Shown here: in pieces, positions 8,374 through 16,951 of the stretch | How positions within the stretch are numbered: the first letter of the stretch is position 1 | Layout of the letters: every line of letters starts with the position of its first letter | Origin: Herbidospora yilanensis | GTDB taxonomy: Bacteria > Actinomycetota > Actinomycetes > Streptosporangiales > Streptosporangiaceae | Assembly (NCBI RefSeq): GCF_001570565.1 | Contig: NZ_BBXE01000014.1 | Coordinates: 186,001 to 250,000 of the forward strand | Length of the DNA: 64,000 nt | Direction of reading: 5' to 3' | Made by a program: the position numbers and the translations under genes | The notes under the pieces: model-generated | What the model was told of the DNA's origin: nothing | Seen by the model: the letters and a program-made list of their open reading frames with translations, nothing else | Databases searched by the model: none

Positions 8374-10542
8374 ATGACCATCACCCTGCTGGGCGTCCGC
8401 CACCACGGCCCCGGGTCCGCCCGCGCCGTGGTGGCCGAACTGGCCCGACTGAGACCCGACATCGTGCTGATCGAGGGCCCGCCGGAGGCCGACGGCCTCG
8501 TCGCCCTGGCCGCCGACCCCGACATGGAACCGCCGGTGGCGCTGCTGGCCCACGTGCCGGGCGACCCGACCAAGGCCGCCTTCTGGCCGTTCGCCGCGTT
8601 CTCCCCGGAATGGCAGGCCCTGCGGTACGCGGCGGAGGCGGGCGTCCCGGCCCGCTTCTGCGACCTCCCGGCGGCCCACTCGATGGCCGGGAAGGACGAC
8701 GCCGGCCAGGACGGCGACGACGTGACGCCGGTCCAGGCCGTGCGCGTCGACCCCATCGCCTCGCTCGCCGCCGCCGCCGGCTACGACGACCCCGAGCGCT
8801 GGTGGGAGGACGCCGTCGAGCACCGCGGCGACACCCCCTTCGAGGTCATCGCCGAGGCCATGGCCGCCGTCCGCGAGGGCTACACGCCCGACGAGAAGGA
8901 GGCCCGGCGGGAGGCCTACATGCGCCGGACCGTCCGGGTCGCGATCAAAGAGGGCTTCACCAACATCGCGGTCGTGTGCGGCGCCTGGCACGTCCCGGCG
9001 CTGAGCTCGATCGGCCCGGCCGCGGCCGACGACCGGATCCTCAAGGGCCTGCCGAAGGTCAAGGCCGAGATGACCTGGGTGCCGTGGACCCACGGCCGGC
9101 TCGCCCACTGGAGCGGCTACGGCGCGGGCGTCTCCTCGCCGGGCTGGTACGCCCACCTGTTCGCCACCCCCGACCGCCCGGTCGAGCGGTGGCTGGCCGC
9201 CGCCGCCGGAGTGCTGCGCGACGAGGGGCTTCCCGTCTCGTCCGCCCACGTCATCGAGTCGGTGCGGCTGGCGCGGAGCCTGGCGGTCATCCGGAACCGG
9301 CCCCTGGCCGGGCTGGCCGAGGTCACCGAGGCCGCGCGGGCCGTGTTGTGCGAGGGCGACGAGCTGCCCGTCGAGCTGATCCAGCGGCGCATGGTCGTGG
9401 GGGAGCGGCTCGGCCACGTCCCCGACTCGACGCCGATGGTCCCGCTGCAACGCCATCTGCGCGAGGAGCAGCGGCGGCTCCGGCTCAAGCCCGAGGCGCT
9501 CGACCGCGAACTCGAACTCGACCTGCGCAAGCCGCTCGACCTCGACCGCAGCCGCCTGCTGCACCGGCTCAGGCTGCTCAACGTCCCGTGGGGCGAACCC
9601 CGCCAGACCCGGGGCAAGGGCACCTTCAAGGAGGCCTGGGCGCTCCAGTGGCGGCCCGAGTTCGACATCTCGCTCATCGAGGCCGCGCCGCTCGGGGTGA
9701 CCGTCCCGGCCGCCGCCACCGCGAAGATCGCCGAGCTGGCCGGCCGCGAGGGCGCGGCGCTGGCCGACCTCACCGGTCTCGTCGAGCGGGCGCTGCTCGC
9801 CGACCTGCCCGCGTCGCTGCCGGCCGTGCTGGCCGCGATCGGCGACCGGGCCGCCGTCGACACCGACATCCGCCACCTCATGGCCGCGCTGCCCGCACTG
9901 GTCAGAGCCCAGCGTTACGGCGACGTCCGGGGCACCCCAGCCGAGGGGCTGGCCGTGATCGCCACGTCGCTGCTGGCCCGGATCTGCGCCGGGTTGTCGG
10001 CCGCCGTGTCGGGGCTCGACGACGAGAACGCGCGCGGCATGGTCGTCCACATCGACGCCGTGACCAGCGCGTCGGCGCTGCTCGACGAGGGGCGCGACCG
10101 CTGGCTGGGCGCGCTGCGCGCCCTCGCCGACCGGACCGGCCTGCCCGGGGTCATCGAGGGCCGGATCGTCCGCATCCTGTTCGACGGCGACCGGCTCGGC
10201 GACGCCGACGCGCGCATGTCGCGGGCCGTCTCGCTCGCCCATCCGCCCGCGCGGGCGGCGGCCTGGATCGAGGGTTTCCTGTCCGGCGGCGGGCTGCTGC
10301 TGGTCCACGACCCGCGCCTGCTGGCCATGGTCGACGACTGGCTCGTGGGCCTGCGCGGCGACGCGTTCGTGGAGGTCCTGCCGCTGCTGCGGCGGACCTT
10401 CGGCTCCTTCGCGCCGCCCGAGCGGCGCTCGATCGCGAGCCGCGTCCGGTCGGGCTCGGCCACCGAGAAAGACATCGAATACGACGACGAGCGCGCCGCC
10501 CCGGCCGTGCGCACCGTCATGGGCATCCTGGGGAGCGGCTGA
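8374..10542 (+). CDS. DUF5682 family protein, possible TIKI/TraB/EreA-like hydrolase fold
   Basis: A 722-aa cytosolic protein of the DUF5682 family. The N-terminal ~210 residues show GVRHHGPGS (7-15), an acidic LIEGPP (E34), and a late GAWHVPAL with H206. This G-x-x-H / E / H layout resembles the TIKI, TraB and erythromycin-esterase-like (ChaN/EreA) superfamily, where His and Glu bind metal or activate water. That relation is my inference from motifs only. The C-terminal ~500 residues are helical with no recognised motif. It is the best candidate for the effector or enzyme of the operon, with MoxR and VWA acting on it. Its stop overlaps the VWA start by one base (TGATG). Confidence 0.82.
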   Translation: MTITLLGVRHHGPGSARAVVAELARLRPDIVLIEGPPEADGLVALAADPDMEPPVALLAHVPGDPTKAAFWPFAAFSPEWQALRYAAEAGVPARFCDLPAAHSMAGKDDAGQDGDDVTPVQAVRVDPIASLAAAAGYDDPERWWEDAVEHRGDTPFEVIAEAMAAVREGYTPDEKEARREAYMRRTVRVAIKEGFTNIAVVCGAWHVPALSSIGPAAADDRILKGLPKVKAEMTWVPWTHGRLAHWSGYGAGVSSPGWYAHLFATPDRPVERWLAAAAGVLRDEGLPVSSAHVIESVRLARSLAVIRNRPLAGLAEVTEAARAVLCEGDELPVELIQRRMVVGERLGHVPDSTPMVPLQRHLREEQRRLRLKPEALDRELELDLRKPLDLDRSRLLHRLRLLNVPWGEPRQTRGKGTFKEAWALQWRPEFDISLIEAAPLGVTVPAAATAKIAELAGREGAALADLTGLVERALLADLPASLPAVLAAIGDRAAVDTDIRHLMAALPALVRAQRYGDVRGTPAEGLAVIATSLLARICAGLSAAVSGLDDENARGMVVHIDAVTSASALLDEGRDRWLGALRALADRTGLPGVIEGRIVRILFDGDRLGDADARMSRAVSLAHPPARAAAWIEGFLSGGGLLLVHDPRLLAMVDDWLVGLRGDAFVEVLPLLRRTFGSFAPPERRSIASRVRSGSATEKDIEYDDERAAPAVRTVMGILGSG

Positions 10543-11729
10543 TGGACGTGCACGACGACGAGCGGGCCCGCCGCTGGCGGCTGGTCCTCGGCGGCGAGGC
10601 CGCGAACGCGCCCGGCGGCGGCCTGGGCGACCTGTCGGGCGCCGACGCCGGCATGGACGCCGCCCTGGCCGCCCTCTACGACCTCGACGGCGACGGCGAG
10701 GCGGCGCCCCGCTCGGCCGGGCTGGGCGGTTCGGCGCCCCGGGTGTCCCGGTGGCTGGGCGACATCCGCACCTACTTCCCGTCGACGGTCGTCCAGGTCA
10801 TGCAGAAGGACGCCATCGACCGCCTCGACCTGAGCCGCCTGCTGCTGGAACCGGAGATGCTCGAGGCCGTCGAGCCCGACGTCCACCTGGTCGGCACCCT
10901 GCTGTCGCTCAACCGGGTGATGCCCGAGCAGGCCCGCGAGTCGGCGCGGGTGGTCGTCCGCAAGGTCGTCCACGAGCTGGAGAGGAAGCTCCAGCACCGC
11001 ACCCGGGCGGCGGTGACCGGCGCGCTGAACCGGGCCGCCCGCACCAACCGCCCGCGACGCCCGGCCGACATCGACTGGGACCGGACCATCCGGGCGAACC
11101 TCAAGAACTACCTGCCCGACCGCAACACGGTCGTGCCGTCGCGCCTGGTCGGCTACGCCCGCAAGCAGCAGTCGGTGCAGCGCGAGGTCGTGCTCTGCAT
11201 CGACCAGAGCGGCTCGATGGCCGCCTCGGTGGTCTATTCGAGCGTGTTCGGGGCGGTGCTGGCCTCGATGCGCTCGCTGAAGACGTCGCTGGTCGTCTTC
11301 GACACCGCCGTCGTCGACCTCACCGACCAGCTCCACGACCCGGTCGAGCTGCTGTTCGGCACCCAGCTCGGCGGCGGCACCGACATCAACCGCGCCATCG
11401 CCTACTCCCAGGGCCTCATCACCCGCCCCGCCAACTCGATCTTCATCCTGATCAGCGACCTCTACGAGGGCGGCGTCCGCGCCGAGATGCTGAAGCGGGT
11501 GGCGGCGATGACGGCGGCGGGCGTCCAGGTGATCGTCCTGCTGGCCCTGTCCGACGAGGGCGCGCCCTTCTACGACCACGAGAACGCCGCCGCCCTGGCG
11601 GCGATGGGCGTCCCGGCCTTCGCCTGCACCCCCGACGCCTTCCCCGACCTCATGGCCGCCGCGATCGAACGCCGCGACATCACCGCCTGGGCCGAACGCA
11701 ACCTGGGCGAGGGCAAACAGACCGGCTGA
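10542..11729 (+). CDS. VWA domain protein, partner of the MoxR ATPase
   Basis: A 395-aa protein with a C-terminal von Willebrand factor A domain carrying a complete MIDAS metal site: D221-x-S-x-S (DQSGS), T280 in GGGTDIN, and a third acidic loop at ISDLYEGG. The N-terminal half is helical and charged, with a short Asp/Gly-rich low-complexity stretch near the start. There is no signal peptide or membrane segment, so it acts in the cytosol. MoxR-VWA pairs load metals or remodel complexes in characterised cases such as magnesium or cobalt chelatases and CO dehydrogenase or Rubisco activation. It is the last gene of the operon; 328 bases follow without a gene. Confidence 0.9.
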   Translation: MDVHDDERARRWRLVLGGEAANAPGGGLGDLSGADAGMDAALAALYDLDGDGEAAPRSAGLGGSAPRVSRWLGDIRTYFPSTVVQVMQKDAIDRLDLSRLLLEPEMLEAVEPDVHLVGTLLSLNRVMPEQARESARVVVRKVVHELERKLQHRTRAAVTGALNRAARTNRPRRPADIDWDRTIRANLKNYLPDRNTVVPSRLVGYARKQQSVQREVVLCIDQSGSMAASVVYSSVFGAVLASMRSLKTSLVVFDTAVVDLTDQLHDPVELLFGTQLGGGTDINRAIAYSQGLITRPANSIFILISDLYEGGVRAEMLKRVAAMTAAGVQVIVLLALSDEGAPFYDHENAAALAAMGVPAFACTPDAFPDLMAAAIERRDITAWAERNLGEGKQTG

Positions 11730-12057
11730 GAACCCCGGCGCCGCGCGGGCCGCTCCCTCCCCTTCCGCTACGGCTCCGCCCACCCCGGCCCCGCCCGCCG
11801 CCCCCGCTCCCCGCCGTATCCGGCGCCGGTCGCCCGCTCTCGCGTCCCGCCGCGACGACCGATCCACGCCGGAAGGGACCTTCCGACCTAAGACCACCGG
11901 AAACGGAGCACGATCGAGATGCGAAGCCCACGTCAGCGGCCCGGCGAACCCGGCGTCACCAGGCGTGACCGGCCGCGGCGGCGTCCGACCAAGGTCCCAT
12001 GCCCTCCGGGGCCACGGCCCGATGCCCGGTACGCTCTCCTTCCGTAATGTCCGAATC
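11730..12057. other. gene-free stretch after the VWA operon
   Basis: No convincing gene is seen. The first 100 bases are a pyrimidine-rich, low-complexity GC run. A perfect inverted repeat lies at 11870-11885. The promoter of the MFS gene (TAATGT at 12045-12050) ends the stretch. A minus-strand reading frame at 11680-11931 is compositionally biased and has no family features. Confidence 0.6.
11870..11885. repeat. perfect inverted repeat (operator- or terminator-like)
   Basis: CGGAAGG-GA-CCTTCCG has 7-bp arms and a 2-bp spacer. It lies about 140 bp after the VWA operon and about 170 bp before the MFS gene. The very short loop favours a protein-binding site over a terminator. Confidence 0.35.
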
Positions 12058-13404
12058 ATGGTTTCCGTCATGACGTCCACGTCACCGCCTCCGGCGGTCT
12101 TCTCCACGCGCTACCGCTCCCTGAGCATCGGCATCACCGCGCTCATGGTGCTGGTCGCGTTCGAATATCTGGCGGTCGCGACCGCCATGCCCGAGATCGG
12201 CAAGGAGCTGCGGGGCTTCGGCCTCTACAGCCTCGCCTTCAGCGGCGCGGTCGCCGCGGCCCTCGTCGGCACGGTCGCCGGCGGCCGGTGGGGCGACCTC
12301 TCCGGCCCCGACCGGCCCCTGTGGACCGGCCTCGGCATGTTCGTGACCGGCCTGGTCATCGCCGGGCTGGCCCCGACGATGGAGGTCTTCATCGCCGGAC
12401 GGCTGCTCCAGGGCCTGGGCGGCGGGTTGTTCAACGTGGCCATCTACGTCCTGGTCGCGCGGGTCTACCCGGGCGCGATGCACCCGAAGGTCTTCTCGCT
12501 GCTGGCCGCCGCCTGGGTGTTGCCGTCGGTGGTCGGGCCGGCCATCACCGGCATGGTCACCGAGACGTGGACCTGGCGGGCCGTCTTCCTGGGCGTCGCG
12601 GTGATCGCTCTCCCGGCCGCGGCGATCTTCTGGCGCGGGCTGGCCTCCAGGGAGCCCGATACGGAGGACGAGGAGAAGGCCGACACCGGCCCGTTCGCCG
12701 CGCGGCTCGCCTGGGGAGGCGGCGCGGCCGTGGGCGCGGCGGTGCTCCAATACGGGTCGGGCGAGTCGAACCACGCCCTGATGGCGGTCGGCCTGGTCGT
12801 GCTGCTGGTGGCACTGCCGATGCTGGTCCCGGCCGGGACCCTGCGGGCGGCCCGCGGCCTGCCGACCGTGGTCGCGCTGCGCGGGCTCAGCATGGCCGCG
12901 TTCTTCGCCGCCGAGATCCTCGTGCCGCTGATGCTGACCAAGGAGCGCGGCCTGACGCTGACCGAGGCGGGCATCGCGCTCACCGGCGGCGCGCTGGCCT
13001 GGTCGGCCGGGTCGTGGCTGCAGGGGAAGTACCCGGGCGGGCGCGTGCTGCGGCTCTGGGGCGGCCACCTGCTGGTCGTCGCCGGGATCTCGGTGACCGC
13101 GCTGGCGTTCCTGCCCGCCGTCCCGGTCTGGGTGGCGTTCGCCGGCTGGGTGGTCTGCGGGCTCGGCATCGGGATGATCTACCCGACGCTGTCGGTGCTG
13201 GTCCTGGAGTTGTCCAAGCCCGGCGAGGAGGGCAAGAACAGCGCCTCGCTGAGCGTCGGCGAGTCGGGCGTGACCGTGGTCGCGGTGGCCGTCACGGGGG
13301 CGATCCTCACCTCGACCGGGGCCTACGCCGTCTGCTTCGCCCTGCTCGTGGTGATGGCGCTGGCGGGGGCGCTGCTGTCCCGGCGTGTCACCATGGAGGT
13401 CTGA
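12058..13404 (+). CDS. MFS transporter (drug:H+ antiporter type)
   Basis: A 448-aa integral membrane transporter with about 12-14 hydrophobic helices. Typical DHA-type elements are seen: AMPEIGKELRG after helix 1, a motif-A-like GGRWGDLSGPDRPLW between helices 2 and 3, and RLLQGLGGGLFNVAIYVL. A short cytosolic loop with acidic residues (EPDTEDEEKADTG) separates the halves. It probably exports a small hydrophobic compound in exchange for protons; the substrate is unknown. ATG 12058 is chosen because TAATGT at 12045-12050 lies 7 nt upstream, consistent with a leaderless message; ATG 12070 is the alternative. It lies 41 bp before the enolase-like gene and may be co-transcribed with it. Confidence 0.86.
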   Translation: MVSVMTSTSPPPAVFSTRYRSLSIGITALMVLVAFEYLAVATAMPEIGKELRGFGLYSLAFSGAVAAALVGTVAGGRWGDLSGPDRPLWTGLGMFVTGLVIAGLAPTMEVFIAGRLLQGLGGGLFNVAIYVLVARVYPGAMHPKVFSLLAAAWVLPSVVGPAITGMVTETWTWRAVFLGVAVIALPAAAIFWRGLASREPDTEDEEKADTGPFAARLAWGGGAAVGAAVLQYGSGESNHALMAVGLVVLLVALPMLVPAGTLRAARGLPTVVALRGLSMAAFFAAEILVPLMLTKERGLTLTEAGIALTGGALAWSAGSWLQGKYPGGRVLRLWGGHLLVVAGISVTALAFLPAVPVWVAFAGWVVCGLGIGMIYPTLSVLVLELSKPGEEGKNSASLSVGESGVTVVAVAVTGAILTSTGAYAVCFALLVVMALAGALLSRRVTMEV

Positions 13405-13445
13405 GAGCGGGAATCCGCCTCAAGAACAGCCAGGGGGAGCCATCC

Positions 13446-14447
13446 GTGCCGCGTGTCCGTGAGGTCGATGTGTTCCGGCTGGTCCTGCCCTACGGCAGGC
13501 GACCGGAGAGCATCCTGGTCAAGCTCACCGATCACGGCGGGATGGCCGGGTGGGGCGAGGTCGTCCACCCCGATCCCAAGGTCTGGAGCTCGCTTGAGGA
13601 GACCCTCGCCCAGATCCTCATCGGGGTCGACTGGGAGACCCCCCACGACCTGCCCGAGCTCGGCACCGCGGCCGACATGGCCTGCTGGGACCTGGCGACC
13701 CGCATGACGGGCGTGCCGCTGGCCCACGCGCTCGGCGGCACCCGCACCTCGCTCATGGCCACCGTCCGGCTGCCCGCCGTGCGGTCGCTGCAGTCGGCGG
13801 TCGACGGCGTCAACCGGTTCGTCGGGGCCGGATACGCCCACGTCACCGTGGAGATCCACCCGGGGTGGGACGTCGAGCCGCTGCGCGCGATCCGGGCCGC
13901 CTACCCGGCGCTGGCGATCACGGTCGACGCGCGGCGGGCCTACACGGAGATCGGGCAGCTCGAATCCCTGGCCGGTTACGACCTGTCGGGGATCGAGCGG
14001 CCCTGCGACGACCTCGACCTGAGCGCCGAGTTGCAGTCGCGGCTGAGCATCCCGGTCGTCGTCGAGGCCCGCTCGCTGGCCGAGCTCGACGAGGCCGTCG
14101 CCGCGCGGGCCGGGCGGGCCCTCATGCTCCGGCCGTCCTTGTTCGGCTCGCTGGCCGCCGTGAAGACCGCCCACGACCGCGCCCGCCGGGCCGGCTGGGA
14201 CATCACCTGCGCCGACGGCCGGGGCGCCGGTCTCGCCCGCGCGGCCACCGTCGCGGTGGCCGCCCTGCCGGGCTGCACCCTCCCGAGCGACGTGACCGAA
14301 CCACCCAGGAACGCCCAGATCGTCGACCCGCCGGTCGGCGCGTCGGGGGGAGTGGTGGCCATCCCGCTGACCCAGCCGGGGCTGGGCCACACGGTCGACG
14401 AAGAGCGGGTCAGGCGGATGGCCCGCGACAGCTTCGCCCTGCGTTAG
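13446..14447 (+). CDS. enolase-superfamily (OSBS/N-acylamino acid racemase-like) protein lacking catalytic lysines
   Basis: A 333-aa member of the MLE/OSBS/NAAAR branch of the enolase superfamily by overall pattern: the N-terminal capping domain (TDHGGMAGWGEV), GTAADMACWDLATR, and the barrel. Barrel motifs are altered. The K-x-K strand reads TVEIHPGWDVEP, where characterised relatives have KLKIEPGWDVEP. The metal ligands are VDAR (Asp kept), IERP (Glu kept) and VVVEARS (Glu where Asp is usual), and the final catalytic Lys strand reads LMLRPSLFGS (Arg for Lys). Normal 1,1-proton transfer or OSBS chemistry therefore looks unlikely. The start is GTG with AGGGGGAG upstream. It is convergent with the LCP gene and overlaps it by 4 bp. 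Confidence 0.8.
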   Translation: MPRVREVDVFRLVLPYGRRPESILVKLTDHGGMAGWGEVVHPDPKVWSSLEETLAQILIGVDWETPHDLPELGTAADMACWDLATRMTGVPLAHALGGTRTSLMATVRLPAVRSLQSAVDGVNRFVGAGYAHVTVEIHPGWDVEPLRAIRAAYPALAITVDARRAYTEIGQLESLAGYDLSGIERPCDDLDLSAELQSRLSIPVVVEARSLAELDEAVAARAGRALMLRPSLFGSLAAVKTAHDRARRAGWDITCADGRGAGLARAATVAVAALPGCTLPSDVTEPPRNAQIVDPPVGASGGVVAIPLTQPGLGHTVDEERVRRMARDSFALR

Positions 14448-15781
14448 GACGCGACGGGCGCGCAGCCCTCGGCCAGTTTCGGGGCCTTCGGCGAGCTGCT
14501 CGACGCACCGCCGCCGCCCGTGAGGGCCCGCGCGACGGTGTTCCTGATCAGGGTCCAGTCGGGCGAGGCGGTGCTGATCATCGGCGGGACGAACTGGACG
14601 CTGGTCACCCCGGCCCTCTTCGTCTTCGCCGCGAGCGGCACCAGGTGTTCGAGCATCGGGCCGGGGATGTCGGTCTCCAGCAGCCCCTCGGTCGCGCCCG
14701 CGATCTCGGTGAAGTGGGTCAGGACCTTGGCGGGCTCGGCCTGGGCCAGCAGGGCCGCGAACACGCACTTCTGCCGCTTCATCCGGGCGTAGTCGTCGGA
14801 GAAGGTGCGCGAGCGGGCGAACCACAGGGCCTGCTCGCCGGTCAGCCTGCGGGTGCCGGCCGGGATGAGGCCCTCGTTGCGGCGGCCGTAGACGACGTCG
14901 CGGTCGACGGTCAGCTCCAGGCCGCCGATCGCGTCGATGATCTTGGCGAAGCCGCCGATGTTGACCAGCGTGTACCAGTCGACGTGCAGCCCCAGGATCT
15001 CGCCGACGGTCTCCTTCAGGGTCGCCGGGCCCATGCCGGTGCGCCCGCCGAAGACCTCGGGGTGCTGGTCGGCGTACTCCCACACCGAGAACAGCAGATC
15101 CTCGCGCGAGCCGTCGGGGCCGCTCGGCAGCCGGAAGCCGAAGGGGAAGTGGTTGTACATCGGGCTGCCCTCGGGGAACCGCACCCCTTCGAGGTTGCGC
15201 GGCAGCCCGAACATGACCGTGTGCCCGGTGCGCACGTCGACGCTGGCCACGTTGATGCTGTCGGTCCGCACGCCGACCCGGTTCCCGGCCAGGTCACCGC
15301 CGAGCAGCAGGATGTTGACCCGGTCGCGCCCGCCGAACGGCTCGCCCGTGGGCATCTCGCCCGAGCTCTTGAACAGGCCGTCGATCGTGCGCTGCGAGAC
15401 CGCCGCGTAGTGGGCGGTCAGCCCGAACGGCAGCGCCGACCCGACCGCCAGCACGCCGGTCAGCACCCCCGAGACCAGCTGGCCCGGCATCGACAACCGT
15501 CCCGGCCGCAGGACGACGTACGAGTGCACCACGAGCACGAACCACGCCACGCCGAGGGTGCCCGACATGACCGCCAGCAGCCCGAGACGGCCGATCAGCC
15601 GCCCGGCCAGGTCGGCCCCCGCCAGCGCCGCCACCGTGATGACCACCGCGACGCCCGACAGATAGACCGCCAGCACCGACGCGCCGGTACGCCGCCAGCC
15701 CGCCCGCAGATGCGCCACCCCCGGGAACAGCACCGACAACGCGACCCATCCGATCACCTGACCTGGTTTCCGCACGCCCAT
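14444..15781 (-). CDS. LCP (LytR-CpsA-Psr) family cell-wall glycopolymer ligase
   Basis: A 445-aa membrane protein. The N-terminus has about four hydrophobic helices (to ~residue 130), more than the single anchor of many LCP proteins, followed by the extracellular LCP domain. Visible domain motifs are RVNILLLGGD, VRTDSINVASVDVRTG (phosphate-binding Arg and Asp), GLPRNLEGV, and RRLTGEQALWFARSR. LCP enzymes transfer undecaprenyl-linked glycopolymers onto peptidoglycan or arabinogalactan outside the cytoplasmic membrane. The C-terminus has a Gly/Ser-rich linker. The last 4 bp overlap the enolase-like gene tail to tail. Confidence 0.88.
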   Translation of the reverse strand: MGVRKPGQVIGWVALSVLFPGVAHLRAGWRRTGASVLAVYLSGVAVVITVAALAGADLAGRLIGRLGLLAVMSGTLGVAWFVLVVHSYVVLRPGRLSMPGQLVSGVLTGVLAVGSALPFGLTAHYAAVSQRTIDGLFKSSGEMPTGEPFGGRDRVNILLLGGDLAGNRVGVRTDSINVASVDVRTGHTVMFGLPRNLEGVRFPEGSPMYNHFPFGFRLPSGPDGSREDLLFSVWEYADQHPEVFGGRTGMGPATLKETVGEILGLHVDWYTLVNIGGFAKIIDAIGGLELTVDRDVVYGRRNEGLIPAGTRRLTGEQALWFARSRTFSDDYARMKRQKCVFAALLAQAEPAKVLTHFTEIAGATEGLLETDIPGPMLEHLVPLAAKTKRAGVTSVQFVPPMISTASPDWTLIRNTVARALTGGGGASSSSPKAPKLAEGCAPVAS

Positions 15782-15907
15782 CCCCGAAGATGCTCGATTA
15801 CGTGGTCACGGACCGTGTCGCCACGATTACATTGAACCGTCCGAGGGGGCCGAACGCCTTTACCTTCCAGACACCGGCGAGTTCGTAGCCGATTCACCCG
15901 GTTCGCG

Positions 15908-15913
15908 TACTCT
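15908..15913 (+). promoter_or_regulatory. -10-like hexamer before the alpha/beta hydrolase
   Basis: TACTCT ends 6 nt before ATG 15920, so the transcript is probably leaderless. Confidence 0.45.
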
Positions 15914-15919
15914 GACCCC

Positions 15920-16951
15920 ATGTCGGAAGACATCCTGGGCGCGGACTACGACGTCGTCACCATCCCCCTCCCGCCCGACGACGAGGGCGAGGTCGTCGCG
16001 ACGCTGGTCCGCCGCGTCGTGCCGGGAGCCCGCCGCGCGGTCCTCTACCTGCACGGTTTCACCGACTACTTCTTCCAGGCCCACCTGGCCGACCACTACG
16101 TGGCGCAGGGCGTCTCGTTCTTCGCGCTCGACCTGCGCAAGTACGGGCGGTCGCTGCTGCCCTACCAGACGCGCGGATTCGTGCGGAGCGTCACCGAGTA
16201 CTTCCCGGAGATCGACGCCGCGGTCCGGATCATCCGGGCCGAGCACGACGAACTGGTCGTCAACGGCCACTCGACCGGCGGGCTGGTCGCCGCGTTGTGG
16301 GCCGACCGGGTGCGCGGCCGGGGGCTGGTGCAGGCGCTCCTGCTGAACAGCCCGTTCCTCGACCTGAACGTCCCGGTGCTGGTCAAGGGCGTCGCCGACG
16401 CGCTGAAGGGGGTGTTCGCCCGGTTGCCCGCGCGCGCGGTGCTGCCGGTGGGCGTCTCGACCGTCTACGGCGACAGCATCCACCTGTCCCGCGAGGGCGA
16501 ATGGGACTACGACCTCGACTGGAAGCCCCTCGGCGGCTTCCCCGTGCACGCCGCCTGGCTGGCCGCGATCCGCCGCGCCCACCACCGGCTGCAGGGCGGG
16601 CTGAGGGTCGACGTGCCGGTGCTCGTGCTCTGCTCCGACCAGAGCCTGCGGGTCAGGGACTTCGTACCGGAGGTGCGCAACAGCGACACCGTGCTCGACG
16701 TGGAGCAGATCGCCCGGCACGCCACCCGGATCGGGCCCCGCGTGACGGTGGTCCGGGTGGCGGGCGGCGTCCACGACCTGGTCCTGTCGGCCGAACCGGT
16801 GCGCAAGCAGGTGTTCGACGAGATGGACCGCTGGCTGGCCTACGCACTCCCGGGCGCCCTCCCGGGCGCCCTACCAGGGAAAACCGAACAGCCCGTAGTA
16901 GGCGGCGGTGACCAGCATCAGGGCGGTGCCGCCCAGCACGCCGGTCAGTGA
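15920..16951 (+). CDS. alpha/beta hydrolase (S33/serine aminopeptidase-like)
   Basis: A 343-aa cytosolic alpha/beta hydrolase. The oxyanion-side motif YLHGFTDYFFQ is followed by the nucleophile elbow GHSTGG with S118, an Asp region (VLVLCSDQSLRV) and the catalytic His in VAGGVHDLVLS. The family includes lysophospholipases, monoacylglycerol lipases and peptidases; the substrate cannot be told. The last ~25 residues include a short repeated LPGA motif and are unlikely to be conserved. They overlap 81 bp of the convergent membrane hydrolase gene, so the natural stop may be an extension of an older shorter end. Confidence 0.84.
   Translation: MSEDILGADYDVVTIPLPPDDEGEVVATLVRRVVPGARRAVLYLHGFTDYFFQAHLADHYVAQGVSFFALDLRKYGRSLLPYQTRGFVRSVTEYFPEIDAAVRIIRAEHDELVVNGHSTGGLVAALWADRVRGRGLVQALLLNSPFLDLNVPVLVKGVADALKGVFARLPARAVLPVGVSTVYGDSIHLSREGEWDYDLDWKPLGGFPVHAAWLAAIRRAHHRLQGGLRVDVPVLVLCSDQSLRVRDFVPEVRNSDTVLDVEQIARHATRIGPRVTVVRVAGGVHDLVLSAEPVRKQVFDEMDRWLAYALPGALPGALPGKTEQPVVGGGDQHQGGAAQHAGQ

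Noticed and set aside
7687-10308. 873-codon minus-strand frame opposite MoxR and DUF5682
   Set aside because: It has His/Gln/Gly-rich shadow composition and conflicts with two well-supported genes.
11680-11931. 83-codon minus-strand frame in the gap after the VWA gene
   Set aside because: It is Gly/Arg/Ser-rich, overlaps the end of a real gene, and shows no ribosome site or conserved feature.
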